Below are positions 21,308 through 34,939 of a stretch of DNA of 64,000 bases, piece after piece (position 1 is the stretch's first letter; the number at the start of each line of letters is the position of its first letter). A model generated the notes under the pieces. That model saw only the letters and a program-made list of their open reading frames with translations, searched no databases and had not been told where the DNA came from. The position numbers and the translations under genes are program-made. The DNA is from Papilionanthe hookeriana x Papilionanthe teres (taxonomy: Eukaryota > Streptophyta > Magnoliopsida > Asparagales > Orchidaceae), in the NCBI GenBank assembly GCA_022702705.1, contig CM040439.1:30196930-30260929 (forward strand). The letters run 5' to 3'.

Positions 21308-23667
21308 TGTCGACCTCATTTTCGATGAGTGTCTTCTCTTCTTCTTTTAAGTATCTTAGGATCTAGCTTAGAGCTTTTCCTTCGACTATCTTAGAGGACT
21401 AGAATCGGACTCCACCACTGTAAGCTCAAACCACTTCTTAACTCCCCGCAAACTCTACAAACTCGACTATGACCCCTAATCACTTAGAAGGTCGAAATCA
21501 AATGCGGAAGTTTAAAGGATGAGTTCCCATGGTGACTCTTCGGCCTAGGATCGCCTGCGGTGGCCCGGCTGCAGTGAGGGCCGACTTACACACACACTAC
21601 ACTCATACACTACACTTTCACACACCTCCTAAAACCACACCCATACCTAACTCGACCTCCCGGCTCATGTAGGTGATTCACATGGGGGTCCTTAACCCCT
21701 AAACCCTTAGCTAAGAGGGTTAGGAACAACATAGTTAATGTCTCAAATGAGTCCCTTCATGGCTCATGTGGGCTTGATATGGCTTCAAGGCTCAACCAAA
21801 ATGATTTTATTCCACTTACATTTACCCAATCTTCAATTTTCCAAATTTTCAATTTTCCAAATTTTCAATTTTTGACCCCCGGGACCCTACACCCGCCTAA
21901 CCTACCAAATGCCCTTGAAACTACCCAAAATTTCCAAAATCACCTAAATTATCCAAAATTTCCCAAAATCAATCCTAAACATTTCCACATTACTCAGATT
22001 GATCATCTATACCCAAAAATACCAAAAATTCCAAAAATACCTCCCAATACCCTCCAAATACCCAAAATACCCCTCTTGACCCAAAAATCAAAAAATTCGG
22101 AAAATTCCCTGAAAATTCCGTAAAATCCCAAATATTCCCAATTTCATTTTGTTCAACTACCTCATGGGCCAATTTTGTCAATTTACTCCTACTTTTGTCA
22201 AAACCCCAATTCGACCCATTTTAACCCTAAGTGAACCCAATGTCAAACCAAACCTACCCAATTGACCCAAATTCTGGTCCAATTCAATTCTAAAATTCTA
22301 TTCAACATTCCCAACACCAATCTAGACCAAATCCAAGTCCAATTTGATTGACATTTGGATTCAATTTCACTTTTGGCCTTAAAGCCCAATTTGGACCCAT
22401 GACCCAAACCTAACCCAAACTCACCCAATTCAACTCCAATTAACCCCAAATCTTTTCTAAATCTTCCTTAACATCCCTACAAGCAAAAAACTAACATGAT
22501 TTGCCCAACATTTAGACCCAAACCCCACTCAAATTCAACCCAAAGCTAAAAGGCCCAATTTTGACCTAAACCCAAACCTAACCCAAATGAGCCCAAACCC
22601 CAAAATCAAAGCCCAACCAAAGTCAAAACCTCTTTGAAACACTCCCATAAACATTTCCCAACATTAATTTTACATCAATTTCAACCCTAGCCCAACATTG
22701 GCCCATTCACCAAAGGAGCCCAAATTCAACCCAATTCAAACCCAAATCACTCCCAATTTGCTCCAAGTCACTCATGACACATCCATGAGCTAAACCCAAC
22801 AATTACTTGGCCCAAGCCTTTACCAAAATTTCATCCCAAAATCCATTTTAAAATTCAAAAGCCCACTTTCCTAAACCATCTTAAAAGCCCATCTAAAACC
22901 ATTTCAAAAAGCCCAAAATCCACCCTAAAGCCCACATGACATCTCCATTTGCCATCCACTTAATTAACGCCATTCCCTAAGTTCTAATCACATCATCAAA
23001 TAATTCCAAATCAAGCATCATGCCAAATCACCCCTAAATACTAAAATTTTTCTTAAATCCATTTCCATGAAATTGACTCAACTTTTCCCAAGCCAAAGAC
23101 AAGCCATGCAAGCCATGGACAAGCCACATGGAGCTGTGGAAGGTTTGACATGTAATCAAGCCATTAATGGCAAAAGGAGGGCCCCCTTTCCTAATCCTTC
23201 TTAAACCCTTTTTTACCTTAAGCATGTCACATACTAAACCATGCTTAGCCACCTCACCATGGATGGAGACTTCACCACTCCATGGCAGCTGACCCAAGTG
23301 ATTCTTTTCAGCCCAAAACCAGACCTTGGGTGGTGCACCTAGCTCAAAAAAATGGGTTGACCAAAATCAAGCCAAAGTTGTCTCTCCCCCATACCATTTT
23401 AATCCAAGCACTTTACACATGTCCAAGCCCAATTGCCTACACTAAACCCCTGCCCTGACCCACCTGGACCTGAGGGTGACCCATGCCTGCCGGCCAACTT
23501 CCTGGGTCGCCGGAAAACACCATGGCCGAGAGCTCACATGTGAGCCAACTTTGGAATTCTCCTCGCCGAGCCGCCCCATGTCCAATGGCCACCATGCCCG
23601 TTCTTCCCATGCCCGAGAGTACTCGATCCCAAGCCCTAACTCTCCCTGGAGGCCCTCCACCCTCTCC

Positions 23668-23675
23668 TATTTAAA
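23668..23675 (+). promoter_or_regulatory. Probable TATA box of 3' LTR
   Basis: TATTTAAA sits in the same context as 5435-5442 in the solo LTR, followed by 'caccccctctcgg'. Conservation between the two LTRs, which otherwise differ often, is the main support. Confidence 0.5.
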
Positions 23676-26289
23676 CACCACCCCCTCTCGGCCATGAGAG
23701 AGTGCTCGAAACAAACCTTAAGGAAACTCGCCAAAATTGTTCCGTACCATTCCCCATACATAGAGCATTTGATCCCCACCGAATTCCAGCTCCAATTCCC
23801 TCCGACCGAGCCCAATTTCGAGCTTAAACTTTAGCCCAAAAACCAGACACTTCTCCACAAGTGGATCAATCCTCAAATCGATTGGTCCTACACCTTCACC
23901 AAACCAAGAGAAGGTGTCCACCAGCAAAAGCCCCATCTCCGAGCCACCCACTGCTCCACCCTCCAAGCTTCGTGATCTGACTGTGGTCGAAATCCTACCT
24001 AGACAATTCACTGCACTGAGAGACTTCATGGAGCTTCGCGGGATCCAAGCAAAGGTGAAACAACCCTCGCATCGAAGCCACACTTCTCCGAGCAAAGGTA
24101 TGGCCTCACTCTTCTTCCCGAGCTTCGAACATTCTCCATTTTCATTAAGTCAATTTCATGCCACATAAACCGTATGGATGTGTTCGTCTTCTCGAGACGA
24201 ATCCATGGAGCATAAGAACGTCAAATTCCGTCAAGTATCGAGTGAGATCTTAGGCTCGAAGATGGACGGTTCTCTGCCAGAGGCTTGGGGACGATGAACG
24301 GATGCCGTCCATTCAATACACGCGCTGACGGACGGCTCGCATTAAGCCTGACGGCGGATGATACGCGAAGGCGGGACCCGGCCGCTAACTCAAGCGGCGG
24401 CGTCGAATGGGAGCGCGCCGCGTGGCCGTTCAGAGATGCCGAGGATGACGCGGCGCCGACTCGGATAAATAGAAAATTAGGGATTTTTCCATTTATTTAA
24501 TTCCCTGAACTTAGAAAATTCATAACTTTGTGTAGGAAAATCATAAAAATAAAATAAAAATACCTTCTTGCTCAGTGAACAGAGGAGAATAATGTGGAAA
24601 AGAAATTATTCAATTTCATTAAGTATTTTCTTTTTAATAATTTATTTACCTTCTGCATTATTTTAATTCTCCATGCATATAGGAAATTCACCATGGCATG
24701 AGACCATAGGGCTTTTGAAGCCTCCGAATTTAGGAACATTCCCCGAATTTTCCAAAGTCGAAGGCCATCCCTATGAAAAGTTATTGATTTTTCAAATTCA
24801 TGTTGTCATGTTTTAAGTATTTTAATTCCAATAATTAGTATGTTGTGAAATAAATTCTAGGAAAATTTGGTGATGTCTCTTATGACCGTAGAGGACCTTA
24901 GGAAAAATAGTTTTTGAATTATTTAATTTAAAATAATCCTAATCGGCTTAAACACCCAAAATAGACATCCCTAATTAATTAGAGTTAATCATACATCAAA
25001 TTGACTTAAATCAATTCTCCAATCGACCTTTAGTGATCGTAGGAACACACCATAAAAATTCGAAGTCAATCGGACTTGTTAGCTCTACTAAATGGGTTGA
25101 TTAAGCCCATTTAGTCATTTTAAACTTTAAAAATTCATAACTTTCAAAATACCTTTCAAAAATTCACCAAATCGGTTTTGAGCCTCTCGATATCAAGAGA
25201 ATTTATGAAAATTAAAATTTCAATTTTCTAAAAAAGTTAATTTTTTAGTATTATTTTAATATTTTAATAATTAAAAAATAATAAAAATCACAAAAATAAT
25301 AAAATTCACCAAAATATCATATTTCGAAATTTAATCACTTAGAACAAACCCCATATTTTTCTTAGGTCTATTTAATAAGATATTAAATTTTAAAGTGCTA
25401 AGGCAATTTTAAAATTAAAAAATATATTTTCTAAGCATTTTCACTAAAATAATTATAATAAATCAAATAAAAATCGAAAATTACAAAATTGATTCTCTCG
25501 ATTTCGATATCGAGAGATTTTGAAAAATATAAAATTCATTTTTTCAACCTTTATTTTATTTTTAAATTAATTAATACTCCAAAACTTAAAATAATTATAA
25601 TAAAAATAATATAATTCAAAAATCATCAAAATTGATCTAAGTGGTCCTCCAGTCATTAAGAATGTCCCATAATTTTCTTAAGAATGAAACTTTCCTTACT
25701 CATGTTATTAAATTTTCCTTGAAATCTTTTTTCTACCGAAAATAATTACATAAATAAATTAAATACGTAAAAATCACATTTTCTCCTCTCATGTCTTTAT
25801 TGACATATGATTGAAGTCATATAAAAATTTCAAGTTCATTTAAGCTCAATTTAGTGAGTTATGAAATTACTAAGCTTGAAGGGCAAAATGGTAATTAATT
25901 TTTTTAACCCTTAATTAAAACTTTAGGTTTAATAAAATTAACAAGTAAAATATTTGATCTTAATCTGATTTGGATCATTGAAATTTAAATAATTAAAGGG
26001 TAGAAACCCATTAAACAATTTAAAATAATTAAAATAAACTTTAATTAAATAATTGATTAAATTTGGAAGAATAATAAAATTGGAATTATTAAAATAGGGA
26101 TATTTATTAGGAAGAGATTTATTCTTTAATTTAAGGATCCCTAAATTAATCATCTCATTAATATTTAATTCCTAATTAAAAAAGGATAATTCAAATTTAA
26201 GCTTTAAAATGTTAAAGGACTTAACCATTAAATTAAATAAAAAGGCTAAATTATTAAACTCTTTTTAAATTTTCAATTAAATTAAAATT

Positions 26290-26620
26290 AAAAATAAAAT
26301 TAAATTAAAGATTAAATTAAATTAAATTAAATAAACAAATTAAATTAAATTAAATTAAATTAAATTAAATAATTAAATTAAATTAAATTAGACTAAATTA
26401 AATTAAAACAAATTAAATTAAATTAAATTAAAACATATTAAATTAAATTAGATTAAATTAAATTAAATTAAAATTAAATTAAATTAAATTAAAGGAAATT
26501 AAATCAAATTAAATTAAATTAATGTAACATCAAATCAAGCTAAATTGAATTAAATTAAAATTAAATTAAAATTAAATTAAATTAAATTGAAGTTAAATTA
26601 AATTGAATTAAATAACATCA
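26290..26620. repeat. (AAATT)n tract in 3' LTR
   Basis: AAATT pentamer run homologous to 8030-8350 but with different interruptions ('aaacaaatt', 'aaacatatt', 'gactaaatt'). Confidence 0.9.
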
Positions 26621-28688
26621 CCTAAGACATGAAAGAAGTTAAATATAAAGCAACTTGAACACTATTCCAAATTTAAATCCGATAACTGAAATTAAATTAA
26701 ATCACAAACCATTTGAACACCAATTGCCTCAAAACTTTGGCTGTCATAACTCCTAAACGAACGATAAATGAAATGTTACTTCCCTCATAGTGATATTCAA
26801 ATGCCCGATAGTTCAGCTAGTAAGATAACAACAAAACCCGAATTCTCGGACGACTAATTCATTTGTATAATTAAATTCATTTCGACTCTAAAACGATTAT
26901 AGCAATATTGAAAAGATGTTTGAGATTCTTCTTAAACACTTTCTCAATATGATAGGATGTTTATAATAACAACTCGAACTTAATTATTCTTTGATGAAGA
27001 AAATCGTCCTTAAACCAAAATACAAGAACCTAGACGTCATAGGAAATGACTAATTATAGTGATTAGGAATTTGGGGTAGAAAACCATAACCCTTTCCTGC
27101 CTTTGTATTGCTATGAATGCTTAAATGCTCTAAATTGTATTTTAAGTGCAAATTTTGGGATGACGGGAAGATCTCTCCTGGTGTATCAGCTTTTATTTTA
27201 TTGCAATTTATTTTATTGCAATTTATTCAATCGCATCGCACTTATTTTCCTTGCATGATAAGACAATTGCATGAAAACCTACACCTTTAGATGTAAACCA
27301 AAACCTAAACCCATAACTAAATTAAAAGACACTACAAGATAAAAACTCACCTCCACAACATTTCAAAATATAAGACAACTCAAAATTTAATCACAAACAG
27401 AACACAAAACTACAATTACAACTAAATTAAAACGTCTTGTTGGATGATCAGAATACCGATGATGTAACCTACGCGTTGCTAACCCGGATTTCCCACGTTC
27501 TAAATGAAAGTGTGAACTCATTCAAACTGAGTTTAGCAAATTCATCCGGACTAAGTGAATCCGATAAAAATGACGAGTGCCGGAAGGATGGAACCGTGGA
27601 TCTAACCGGTGTTGTTATAATCAACTTTAAGATTTTGTTTTAATTAAAACACAAGAAACACTTGGAAATTAAGACTTCTCTAAACCAAAACACGTTCATC
27701 CCCTGATTTATGATTTCTTAAAACTAAACCTCTGCAACAACAAGGAGCTCGGAGCATGGTGGGCAAGACGGCCATCGTCGCCGCAAAACTTCAATCTATC
27801 ACAAAACTTTCCTAGAATTAAATAACAAAGCCATAGACTTCGAGGTAGTTTGCCTAGTGCAACATAACCTCATCCTTTCGTTAGGCATTTGCATGGCAAA
27901 TTGCCCCAACTGGTCTTAGGATTCCGAGGTAGTCGTCCGATACGACATAAACCCTCATATCTTCCAGGCTATTTGTATGATTCTATCATATAAATATAAG
28001 CCCTATTTAATTAAATCAAAAGATTAAAACATTAAATAAACATTAGACTTTCCTAAATCCAAGCCAAACAATTAGATACTGAACACGAAGTCCGCTCGAT
28101 CCGTAATTTCTCCTACTTTTCTTCCTTTGAATTTCCAAAATAAAATGTTCCAAATTTCGAGCTAATCCCTTTAAATTTCAAAATTTCAACTTTTCAAAAC
28201 TTAAACTTCAAATTCTTCGAGAGCAGAATTATCGATTATTATCGAGAGTTTTCTTAGGTGATTCCCGTCACTTAAGATGTAATTAACAATAGGGGTCAGT
28301 TCTATGTGGAATTTTAAAGAACCCAATATAAACCCCGTTTAATGTTTTCATATTAAGCAAGTGGAATTCGTCGGCTTATAAAATTGGTTCGCGTACCTCA
28401 AACGGATGTCACAAATCTTCTAGTTTATTTAACCGAGCCCCATCACACAGCACGTTGTGTCTATCCTTAGGATAGATACACGGTTTGCGTGCGGTGCTCG
28501 TTTATATAAACTATTTCCGGGATGTGAGATCGGCTCGATTTCATATCTTAAAATCTTCAAATTTAAAATTATTTTCAAAATCAAATATTACTTTCTAAAT
28601 TATATCTATATTTAAATTTAAAATTCGCCGACAACTTCGTTAGGCGACCCCTTTTTAAAATATCACACAACCTAAAAATATGCCGACA

Positions 28689-30175
28689 CATATCAAGTAA
28701 TATTGCGGCTCTAGCCGAGTCTCCGGTTATCGATCCCACGAGGAAAGAGAAATTAAATAACAACTAATTTAAAATAATAAATAATAATTTTCTTAAAATA
28801 GTATACGAAAATTTGGAATTTTAAATTTGAGCGCAATAAAGTAAAACTAAGTATTTTAATTAGGTAACTTAACTAAGTAGAAAATTAATACGTATCGAAA
28901 GTGCAGAAATTAAACTAATCGCTAAATAAGTCTTAACTATTCGTAGTATCTTTCCCCTTGTTTAGAAATTTGGGCGTATCGATGAATTTAAATAGATAAT
29001 TTTTAAGGTATTGTGACAAATAGAGCATTCCTATTCTTTACCCTTTTCGTCCAGGTGTGTAAAGAATATCAATTAATCCTATGTTCGACACGAATCCTCG
29101 CGGCTAGGGCCGGGAGGATACCGACCGCCACTTCGTAGCTCCCACGTTCCCTCGCCTCGAGGGCTAACATCTACACTTCGCCTCTCAACAATAGGACCGA
29201 ATTGAATATTTTAGTCTCCGTCACACTAAAATGCTCAATCTCTACGCTCGTTGATATTATTTCCTCATTTATTCGCACCCTCCTTCCAAGGCTTTCGAAT
29301 TCCCGAATATCGATGTAATTTTTACTATGTTGATAATCAACATATTTTAACAAATCAAAATGGTCAGTTTGAAAGTAAATTAAGTTTTAAGTAAAAATTA
29401 TCACAATTTATTAATATATATAAAAGTATCTCTATTTTAATTTCATCAAGTCACTTAATTTCATAAATGTGAGAAAGACTAATAAACTACTCAGAATGCA
29501 TGGGAACTAAACTAAGCATGGATTTCATTTAAAGTTAAAAACAATAAATACAAATACTTATCTCGATTTATCCCCAAATGTATTCCTGAGTTCCTTTCTG
29601 ACTCTTCCTTCCAAAGACAAAGACGACTCACTAATTACTCACTAAACTCACTAAAGACTCACTAAAGACACAACTGCACACAAAACTAGACAAAAGATCA
29701 AAAGATTGCACACAAAAGACCGATTTTTCGGCCTCTATATATGTAGGAGCAAAGGACCAAGAGGTGCGTAAAGATCCCTTCAAAAAGTTGTCCAAGTCAT
29801 CGTATCCGCGCTTACTCAACTACCTCGCCGTCGGCGACGACCCGCGCCCGCCGTCGGCGAGGCTTCTCTCTAAGATCTTCAAACCGCTCAGCCTCGCCGT
29901 CGGGGCCGGCTCGGCTCGCCTCGTCGGGGCCGAGACAAACTTATAAATTCTTCGCACTTTCAGAATCTTCGCCGTCGGCGGTTTCGATCTCGCCGTCGGC
30001 GACTCAAAGACAATTTGCATGATTTTGCTCCAAATTTGCTCCTTTTTATGATTTTTGCTTTTATCACCTAAATTATTCATTCCCTCGCAACAAAATAAAG
30101 AAAATACCCTTCTTTAAAGTGCAACTTCATCAAAAATAAAAATTTAATTTCTTAATAAAAATTTTCAAATAATCA
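28689..30175 (-). mobile_element. 3' LTR of Athila C (truncated)
   Basis: Matches 40826-42312 from 'ggttatcgatcccac' to 'aatttcttaataaa', ending with CA at 30174-30175 just before the polypurine tract. About 70 bp of the end are missing on the left, removed to the far side of element A. Contains a TATA-like 'ctatatatg' near 29735 (minus-strand TATATAG) and the GC-rich palindromic block at 29815-30005. Confidence 0.9.
29815..30005 (-). repeat. GC-rich palindromic block in the Athila C LTR
   Basis: Several copies of GCCGTCGGCG within 'ctcgccgtcggcgac' type words. Each CTCGCCGTCGGCGAG is a perfect 7-bp inverted repeat around one base. It stands out from the AT-rich surroundings and recurs at 33050-33260, 34940-35120, 41970-42135, 45590-45730 and 47400-47470. 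Confidence 0.85.
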
Positions 30176-31899
30176 AAAATCCCCCAAACTTACTTATTAC
30201 TCGTCCCCGCAATTTTTAAGATTACATAAAAAATAAATGAAGCTTGTAATAAGATTTTCAATTTAAATAAACTATGAATTAGATTAATTAATATCATAAT
30301 AAAGTTAAACAAAAATAATTCATGTAATTTAATTAATCTTATGTAAATAAATTTTTAGTTAGTCTAAGATTTCTACTTTACTATTCATTTGCGAATGACT
30401 ATATTTAAAAGAATAACTACTTAAGAGTATTCATATGATAAGAAATTCAAGAAAATGTATTGTGAAATTCTAATCCATAAAACATAAGTCTTTGGAAATA
30501 TCTAAGTTTTTTTCCTTTAAAGTTAATTCAAACGGTGTCTACCTCGATAGCGCATCTCCTCAAGCTTCTCCTTATTTTTCTTTTTCTTTTTTTCTTTTTT
30601 CTTTTTCTTTTTCTTTCTTTTTCTTTTTCTTTTCTAATGAGGATTACCGTATCCGGAGAGCCTCGTACACTTTGAACTTCATTTTCATTTTCCTAAATTT
30701 GAAACTTAGAAATATTTCTTAAACTTTATATACTTCATAGTTTTTACTTCATTGATTTTCAATCTTTTCTTTTTCACTTGAATACTTAAGAATTTTAATT
30801 TTAGAATATAGTTTTCTCTTACTAAAAATAGTTTACTATATTCTTATTCCCTTTAACCAAATAAATAATTCTATTTAATTAATTAAATTACTAGAAATAT
30901 TTCATTTAACCTTTTATAATTAAAAATAATAATTCATATTAAATCAAATTGAAAAATTTGCTATAAAAATCATTTTTATAATAATTTGAAAATAGAAATC
31001 GAGAACAAGTTAATAACTAAATTTGTATTTTACTCCCCCCAAACTTAAATTTTTATATCTACCTAAATAACGAAAAAGCGGAGAGTAAATAAATCTACTC
31101 AAGTTTAGGTATTTCTTCTTCTTCTTTTTTTTTCTTTGAAATTTTTGCAGGCTTTTTCATTTTTCATCAAATTGCATCGTTAGTATTCTCCATATATATA
31201 TAACAAGAAAATGCGTGTGGATAAAATCCGAGATAAGTATTAAACACAACAATTAAAATTAACTCTACATTACACCTATGAATCACTAACATATTAAAAA
31301 CAATTGAACTAACAGATTAACAATTTTAAAACTTAAAACAATACGTAATAGAAAAATAAAAACATACTAAAGAAAACTAACATCCTAATTAATATAAAAA
31401 CAAATGCAATTAACTAACACACACAAAAAAACAAAACTAAACTACTATAACAATCCAAGCAAACATTAATCTAACAAAACATCAAATGTCTTACAACATA
31501 AAGTACTGAATATTACAAACATATAAGTTTTTTTTTTTTAAAAAAAAAATAACTTAACATTAAACAAACAAACAAATAAAGTCCTAATCTTCAACATTAA
31601 AGTCCCGTGCTATATCATCTCCTCCCCGATCCGTAGGCCGAGAAGACTGAGTGTGGCCGAAATCGTGAATATTCTGGGGCACTCGTGAAAGACAACATCT
31701 AAATCACCACTCCTATAGCGACGCCTACCTTCATAGTATGTGCAATCTCGTATTCCGAATGTCGCCGGAGATATTCACTATCATAATCGTGTCTTCTCTC
31801 CAAGCCTCCAATCCTTCGATCTATACAGTCAAATCTTCTTTCCATATTTTCTCCAAATAACTCAAAACTCTTTCTACTCGTTAGTTAATTCATCTTCAT
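30176..31899 (-). other. 3' non-coding region of Athila C
   Basis: Begins (minus strand end) with the polypurine tract AAGTTTGGGGG next to the LTR, seen on the plus strand as 'cccccaaactt' at 30181-30191. A long pyrimidine run at 30567-30636 (plus strand) is polypurine on the element strand and may be a second or spacer tract. The remainder is AT-rich with short homopolymers (31528-31548) and no recognised gene. Confidence 0.7.
30181..30191 (-). promoter_or_regulatory. Polypurine tract of Athila C
   Basis: CCCCCAAACTT on the plus strand reads AAGTTTGGGGG on the element strand, five bases from the 3' LTR. This is the usual plus-strand primer site position. Confidence 0.7.
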
Positions 31900-32760
31900 C
31901 GCATCTTGAAGGGTAGGGTGGTAAACTCGTGAGGTTCATAGCTAAGAGAGGGTATATTCCCACTCTGACCGAGTGAAATAACTTCTCACTCCCGATCTCC
32001 AACTTTCGCTTTTTATCTTACATTTCTTTATATTAGCCCGAGTTAGGGGTTTCATGCTCTATCCATTCCTCATCATCTCGCTCTACCCTGCATAATTGGC
32101 AAAGTGCAAAGATAAGACCAGGATGTCCTAATTCTCCTCCACTTTCATTTCTAAGCAGTTGGCTAATATGTTTTTATATAACACTCCCACATTACTCTTT
32201 CCGGTTCCGAATACGTAAATTCGAATCGCCTATCTCGTTACCTCACTATGATTTTCGTAGGTAGGTAACAATGTAGAGCAAATAAAATAATGCCAGGCTT
32301 TTGATGTTGTGGATGAAGCATGTAAAGAGGGAAGTTTACCCGTTCTCACCGCTTTATCTTCCACTTTTTCCCATCGCTGAGAAAGCGACTACCCTTTCTA
32401 ATGGTCCTTCCATAGTTCCAAAAGTTTCATATTCGGCCTGTGTGTCTTGAACTTCATAATATGCGTTTATTCTAAGAAATAAGCCGAAATCTACGAAAAA
32501 TCCTCTAACTTTAACCGTGCATCTTCTGCCTGTGTTAAGTTTGTATAAAATCTCTTTACAACTTCTACAACCTGCCTTTGCTGGTAACGAAATGTAGTTT
32601 TTCCATCCTCGCCTTATAACTCGCTCTACTTCTCCTCCCGGATTCTTGAATACTTGATCCGCAATGCACTTTCCTCAGATATTTTCAAAATATTTTTACT
32701 GTGCTCGCATCGATGAATCGGTTTTCGTCGAACTCGACGTTTTTGTCGTGGAGCCATTTT
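31900..32760 (-). pseudogene. Second env-like ORF remnant of Athila C
   Basis: On the minus strand the ATG at 32754-32756 opens 'MAPRQKRRVRRKP'. Downstream frames give 'VVEVVKRFYTNL', 'INAYYEVQDTQAEYETFGTM' and 'GLIFALCQLC' near 32100. These are segments of the ORF found downstream of pol in Athila elements, historically called env-like; its real function is unknown. The second ORF of element E has the same EYETFGTM block. Stops and frameshifts break it. Confidence 0.65.
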
Positions 32761-33049
32761 TCGATCCGTGAAATTTACAAAATTTTAACTAAACTCCAAA
32801 ATATTACTAATAAGGCTTCCCACAACAACTAAAATCCATTTAAATCGATTTCTATGAAATTCTTCCAAGTATTTTCTTCACATTTCAAAATTTTTCAAAA
32901 TATCCCAATGTAGAAGAAATCAATGGTGAAAATCAAAAATTTTTGCATAGGAGTGAAGCTCTTACCATGGAGATGAACTTGTCAAAAAGTCATTAAAATC
33001 GCTTCAAATCCAAGATCTCTCAAGCCCAGTCGATTTTTTTTCGAAAATT

Positions 33050-33260
33050 TTAGGAAGGGATGACGAATAGTGTCACGCTGACCGGTCAAATATAGGTCTT
33101 TTTATGCTTCGCCGGCCGAGATTTTTTCTCGCCGTCGTTGAGCTAATTAATTTACAAGGCAAAAGTTTCGGAAAAATCTCGCCGTCGGCGAGAAATTTTT
33201 TCACACACAATGGTGATCGATCTCGCCGTCGGCGGGATTTTTCGCCGTCGGCGAGGTCCT
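33050..33260 (-). repeat. GC-rich palindromic block upstream of second env-like ORF (C)
   Basis: Four CGCCGTCGGCG-type words in about 200 bp of otherwise AT-rich DNA, followed on the element strand by 'gcataaaaagacc' (TATA-like). It sits about 300 bp upstream of the second env-like ORF. Confidence 0.75.
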
Positions 33261-33649
33261 AAAAATTTCAATTTTCGAATTTCGTCAATCATTTTCAACC
33301 TCGATTTGCCTTATATTATATTTCCGATCATATCATTTATTAATTTAATATGAAGATTAGCTACTTATACACAAACAAATTCACACAACACAACAAATTA
33401 ACTTTAATATTGAAATCCATGAGACATACAAACTAACATAATTTAAAACTCTATAATCAAACTTCAAACTTCAATCCCTACTACCAATCAGCATCGCAAA
33501 CCAACTACTCTTACACACTAAATGCTGGATACAAAACTATGACGCATATCTCAACTAAGTTTGAGATATTCAAGTCATCACTCCACACATAATAAAATCT
33601 AAATCAAATCAAATAACATAAATACAAACATACTATGAAAATCTTTACT

Positions 33650-34840
33650 ACTACTCTTCAAGGTCAGAATCTTCATCTTCCGATATTTCCTATATGACGA
33701 TGATGTACAAATAAGTTATAGAAAGGCCTCAAGGGAAATTCGAAGCAGATTCTTCAGTTGGATCCAACCCTTCTGGGTTCCCGCAAACGGCCAAAGCTAC
33801 TTTCCAAGTGTCCAGAACGATCGAAGTGTTCCTTCATCCTCCACTAATGTGATCAAATAAATCAGATATATTGTCGACAAATCTCTCACATTCTGTAGTT
33901 CTTTCTCCATTCCCATTAATTTTCTTCATAATAAATTCCGTTTTATCTGAAATAGGCCTTGCTATAGGATTATTCTCAAGAAGCTCTATCGAGATAAATG
34001 TAATGTCTTCATTTATCGTCTAAAGTAGTGGAAACATATCTCGTAGGATCAAGTGGCTTCCAAGGTAACAGAACCTTTTCCCAAGCTTCATAAGAAAATC
34101 GGGGTACTGATTGTATAATGCAAAAATAGTAGATGGGTGTCCTAGTCCATGAACTGACCCACATTAAATTAAACTCAATGCGTACTTAACAATTATTATC
34201 CAATATCATTAGCAATCCTAATTTGCCTACACCAAATATATAGCGCATTCCTTTGAAACTTTGCTTTTTTTTCTTACCTCATAGTAGATAACAATTTCAG
34301 AGGAGATGAAAAGTGCCATGCTTTGAGACAAGATTCAAAAGTGATGCAGTAGAAACTAACATACCCGTCTTCACGCATTTCCCAATCTTCCAAGCCTATC
34401 AAATGAGTATTAAAATATCTCATTCATATTATATCAGAAGGCATGTGGCACCTGAATAGTGACATACTGTATGTTTATAGAAAGAATAATTCATTTACTC
34501 TTGATATGTCAACCATCTTTCCTGACGTAGATATCTCTACTGTTGATCTGCATGTAAGTTAGAGTAGAACTCTTTCAATAACTGAATATACAATGTAGAC
34601 GTTGTGTAACAAAATACCTCGCAAAGGCCGCTGTGCGATCGTTTCTTCTATCTTAGTAGTGGAATTCTTAATCCTCTATTGACAAATCCTCGTTCCTTTA
34701 TAATTTTTCTTTACCAAAATCTTGTCAAGATCCACTGCTGCTTTAAAGACTACAAATTTTCCTTCCAAGTTAAACACGTACGTAGAGGAATCTGAAGAAT
34801 TTGGAGGCCATTGGTGGCAATGGAAGAATTGTGTGAAGGA
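33650..34840 (-). pseudogene. First env-like ORF remnant of Athila C
   Basis: The minus strand starts near 34827 with 'MASKFFRF', then 'GKFVVFKAAVDLDKIL', 'KEFYSNLH' across a frameshift near 34570, 'VSKECAIYL' near 34240, 'GLGHPSTIFAL' near 34130 and 'ERFVDNISDLFDHISG' near 33870. This is the same family as the second ORF: both have the (V)KxFYxNL and GHPxxIFAL blocks. Heavily frameshifted. Role in the element unknown. Confidence 0.65.
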
Positions 34841-34939
34841 AGACTAGAATGGCTTAAGAAATTGGGTTTTCACAAAGGAATTGTGCTGAAACCATTCGTA
34901 CGCATTTAAAGATATAGGACCCATTTTTATAACTTCCGT

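Larger units (their letters stand above)
21308..28688 (+). mobile_element. 3' LTR of element A (7,381 bp)
   Basis: It starts TGTCGACC and ends GCCGACA and is collinear with solo LTR B throughout: LTR head, C-rich block (21600-23050), GC-rich promoter block with TATTTAAA at 23668-23675, AT-rich tail with (AAATT)n at about 26290-26620, and the final 'aacttcgttaggcgacccc' segment. At 28689 the sequence switches abruptly to the interior of the Athila C LTR, so element A was inserted into that LTR. The expected target duplication on this side would be CATAT (28689-28693); its partner is outside the visible sequence. Confidence 0.92.

Noticed and set aside
3075..28688. Treating 3075-10543 and 21308-28688 as the LTR pair of one intact element
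   Set aside because: The left LTR has its own target duplication on both sides and interrupts gag in frame, and no primer site follows it, so it is a separate solo LTR.
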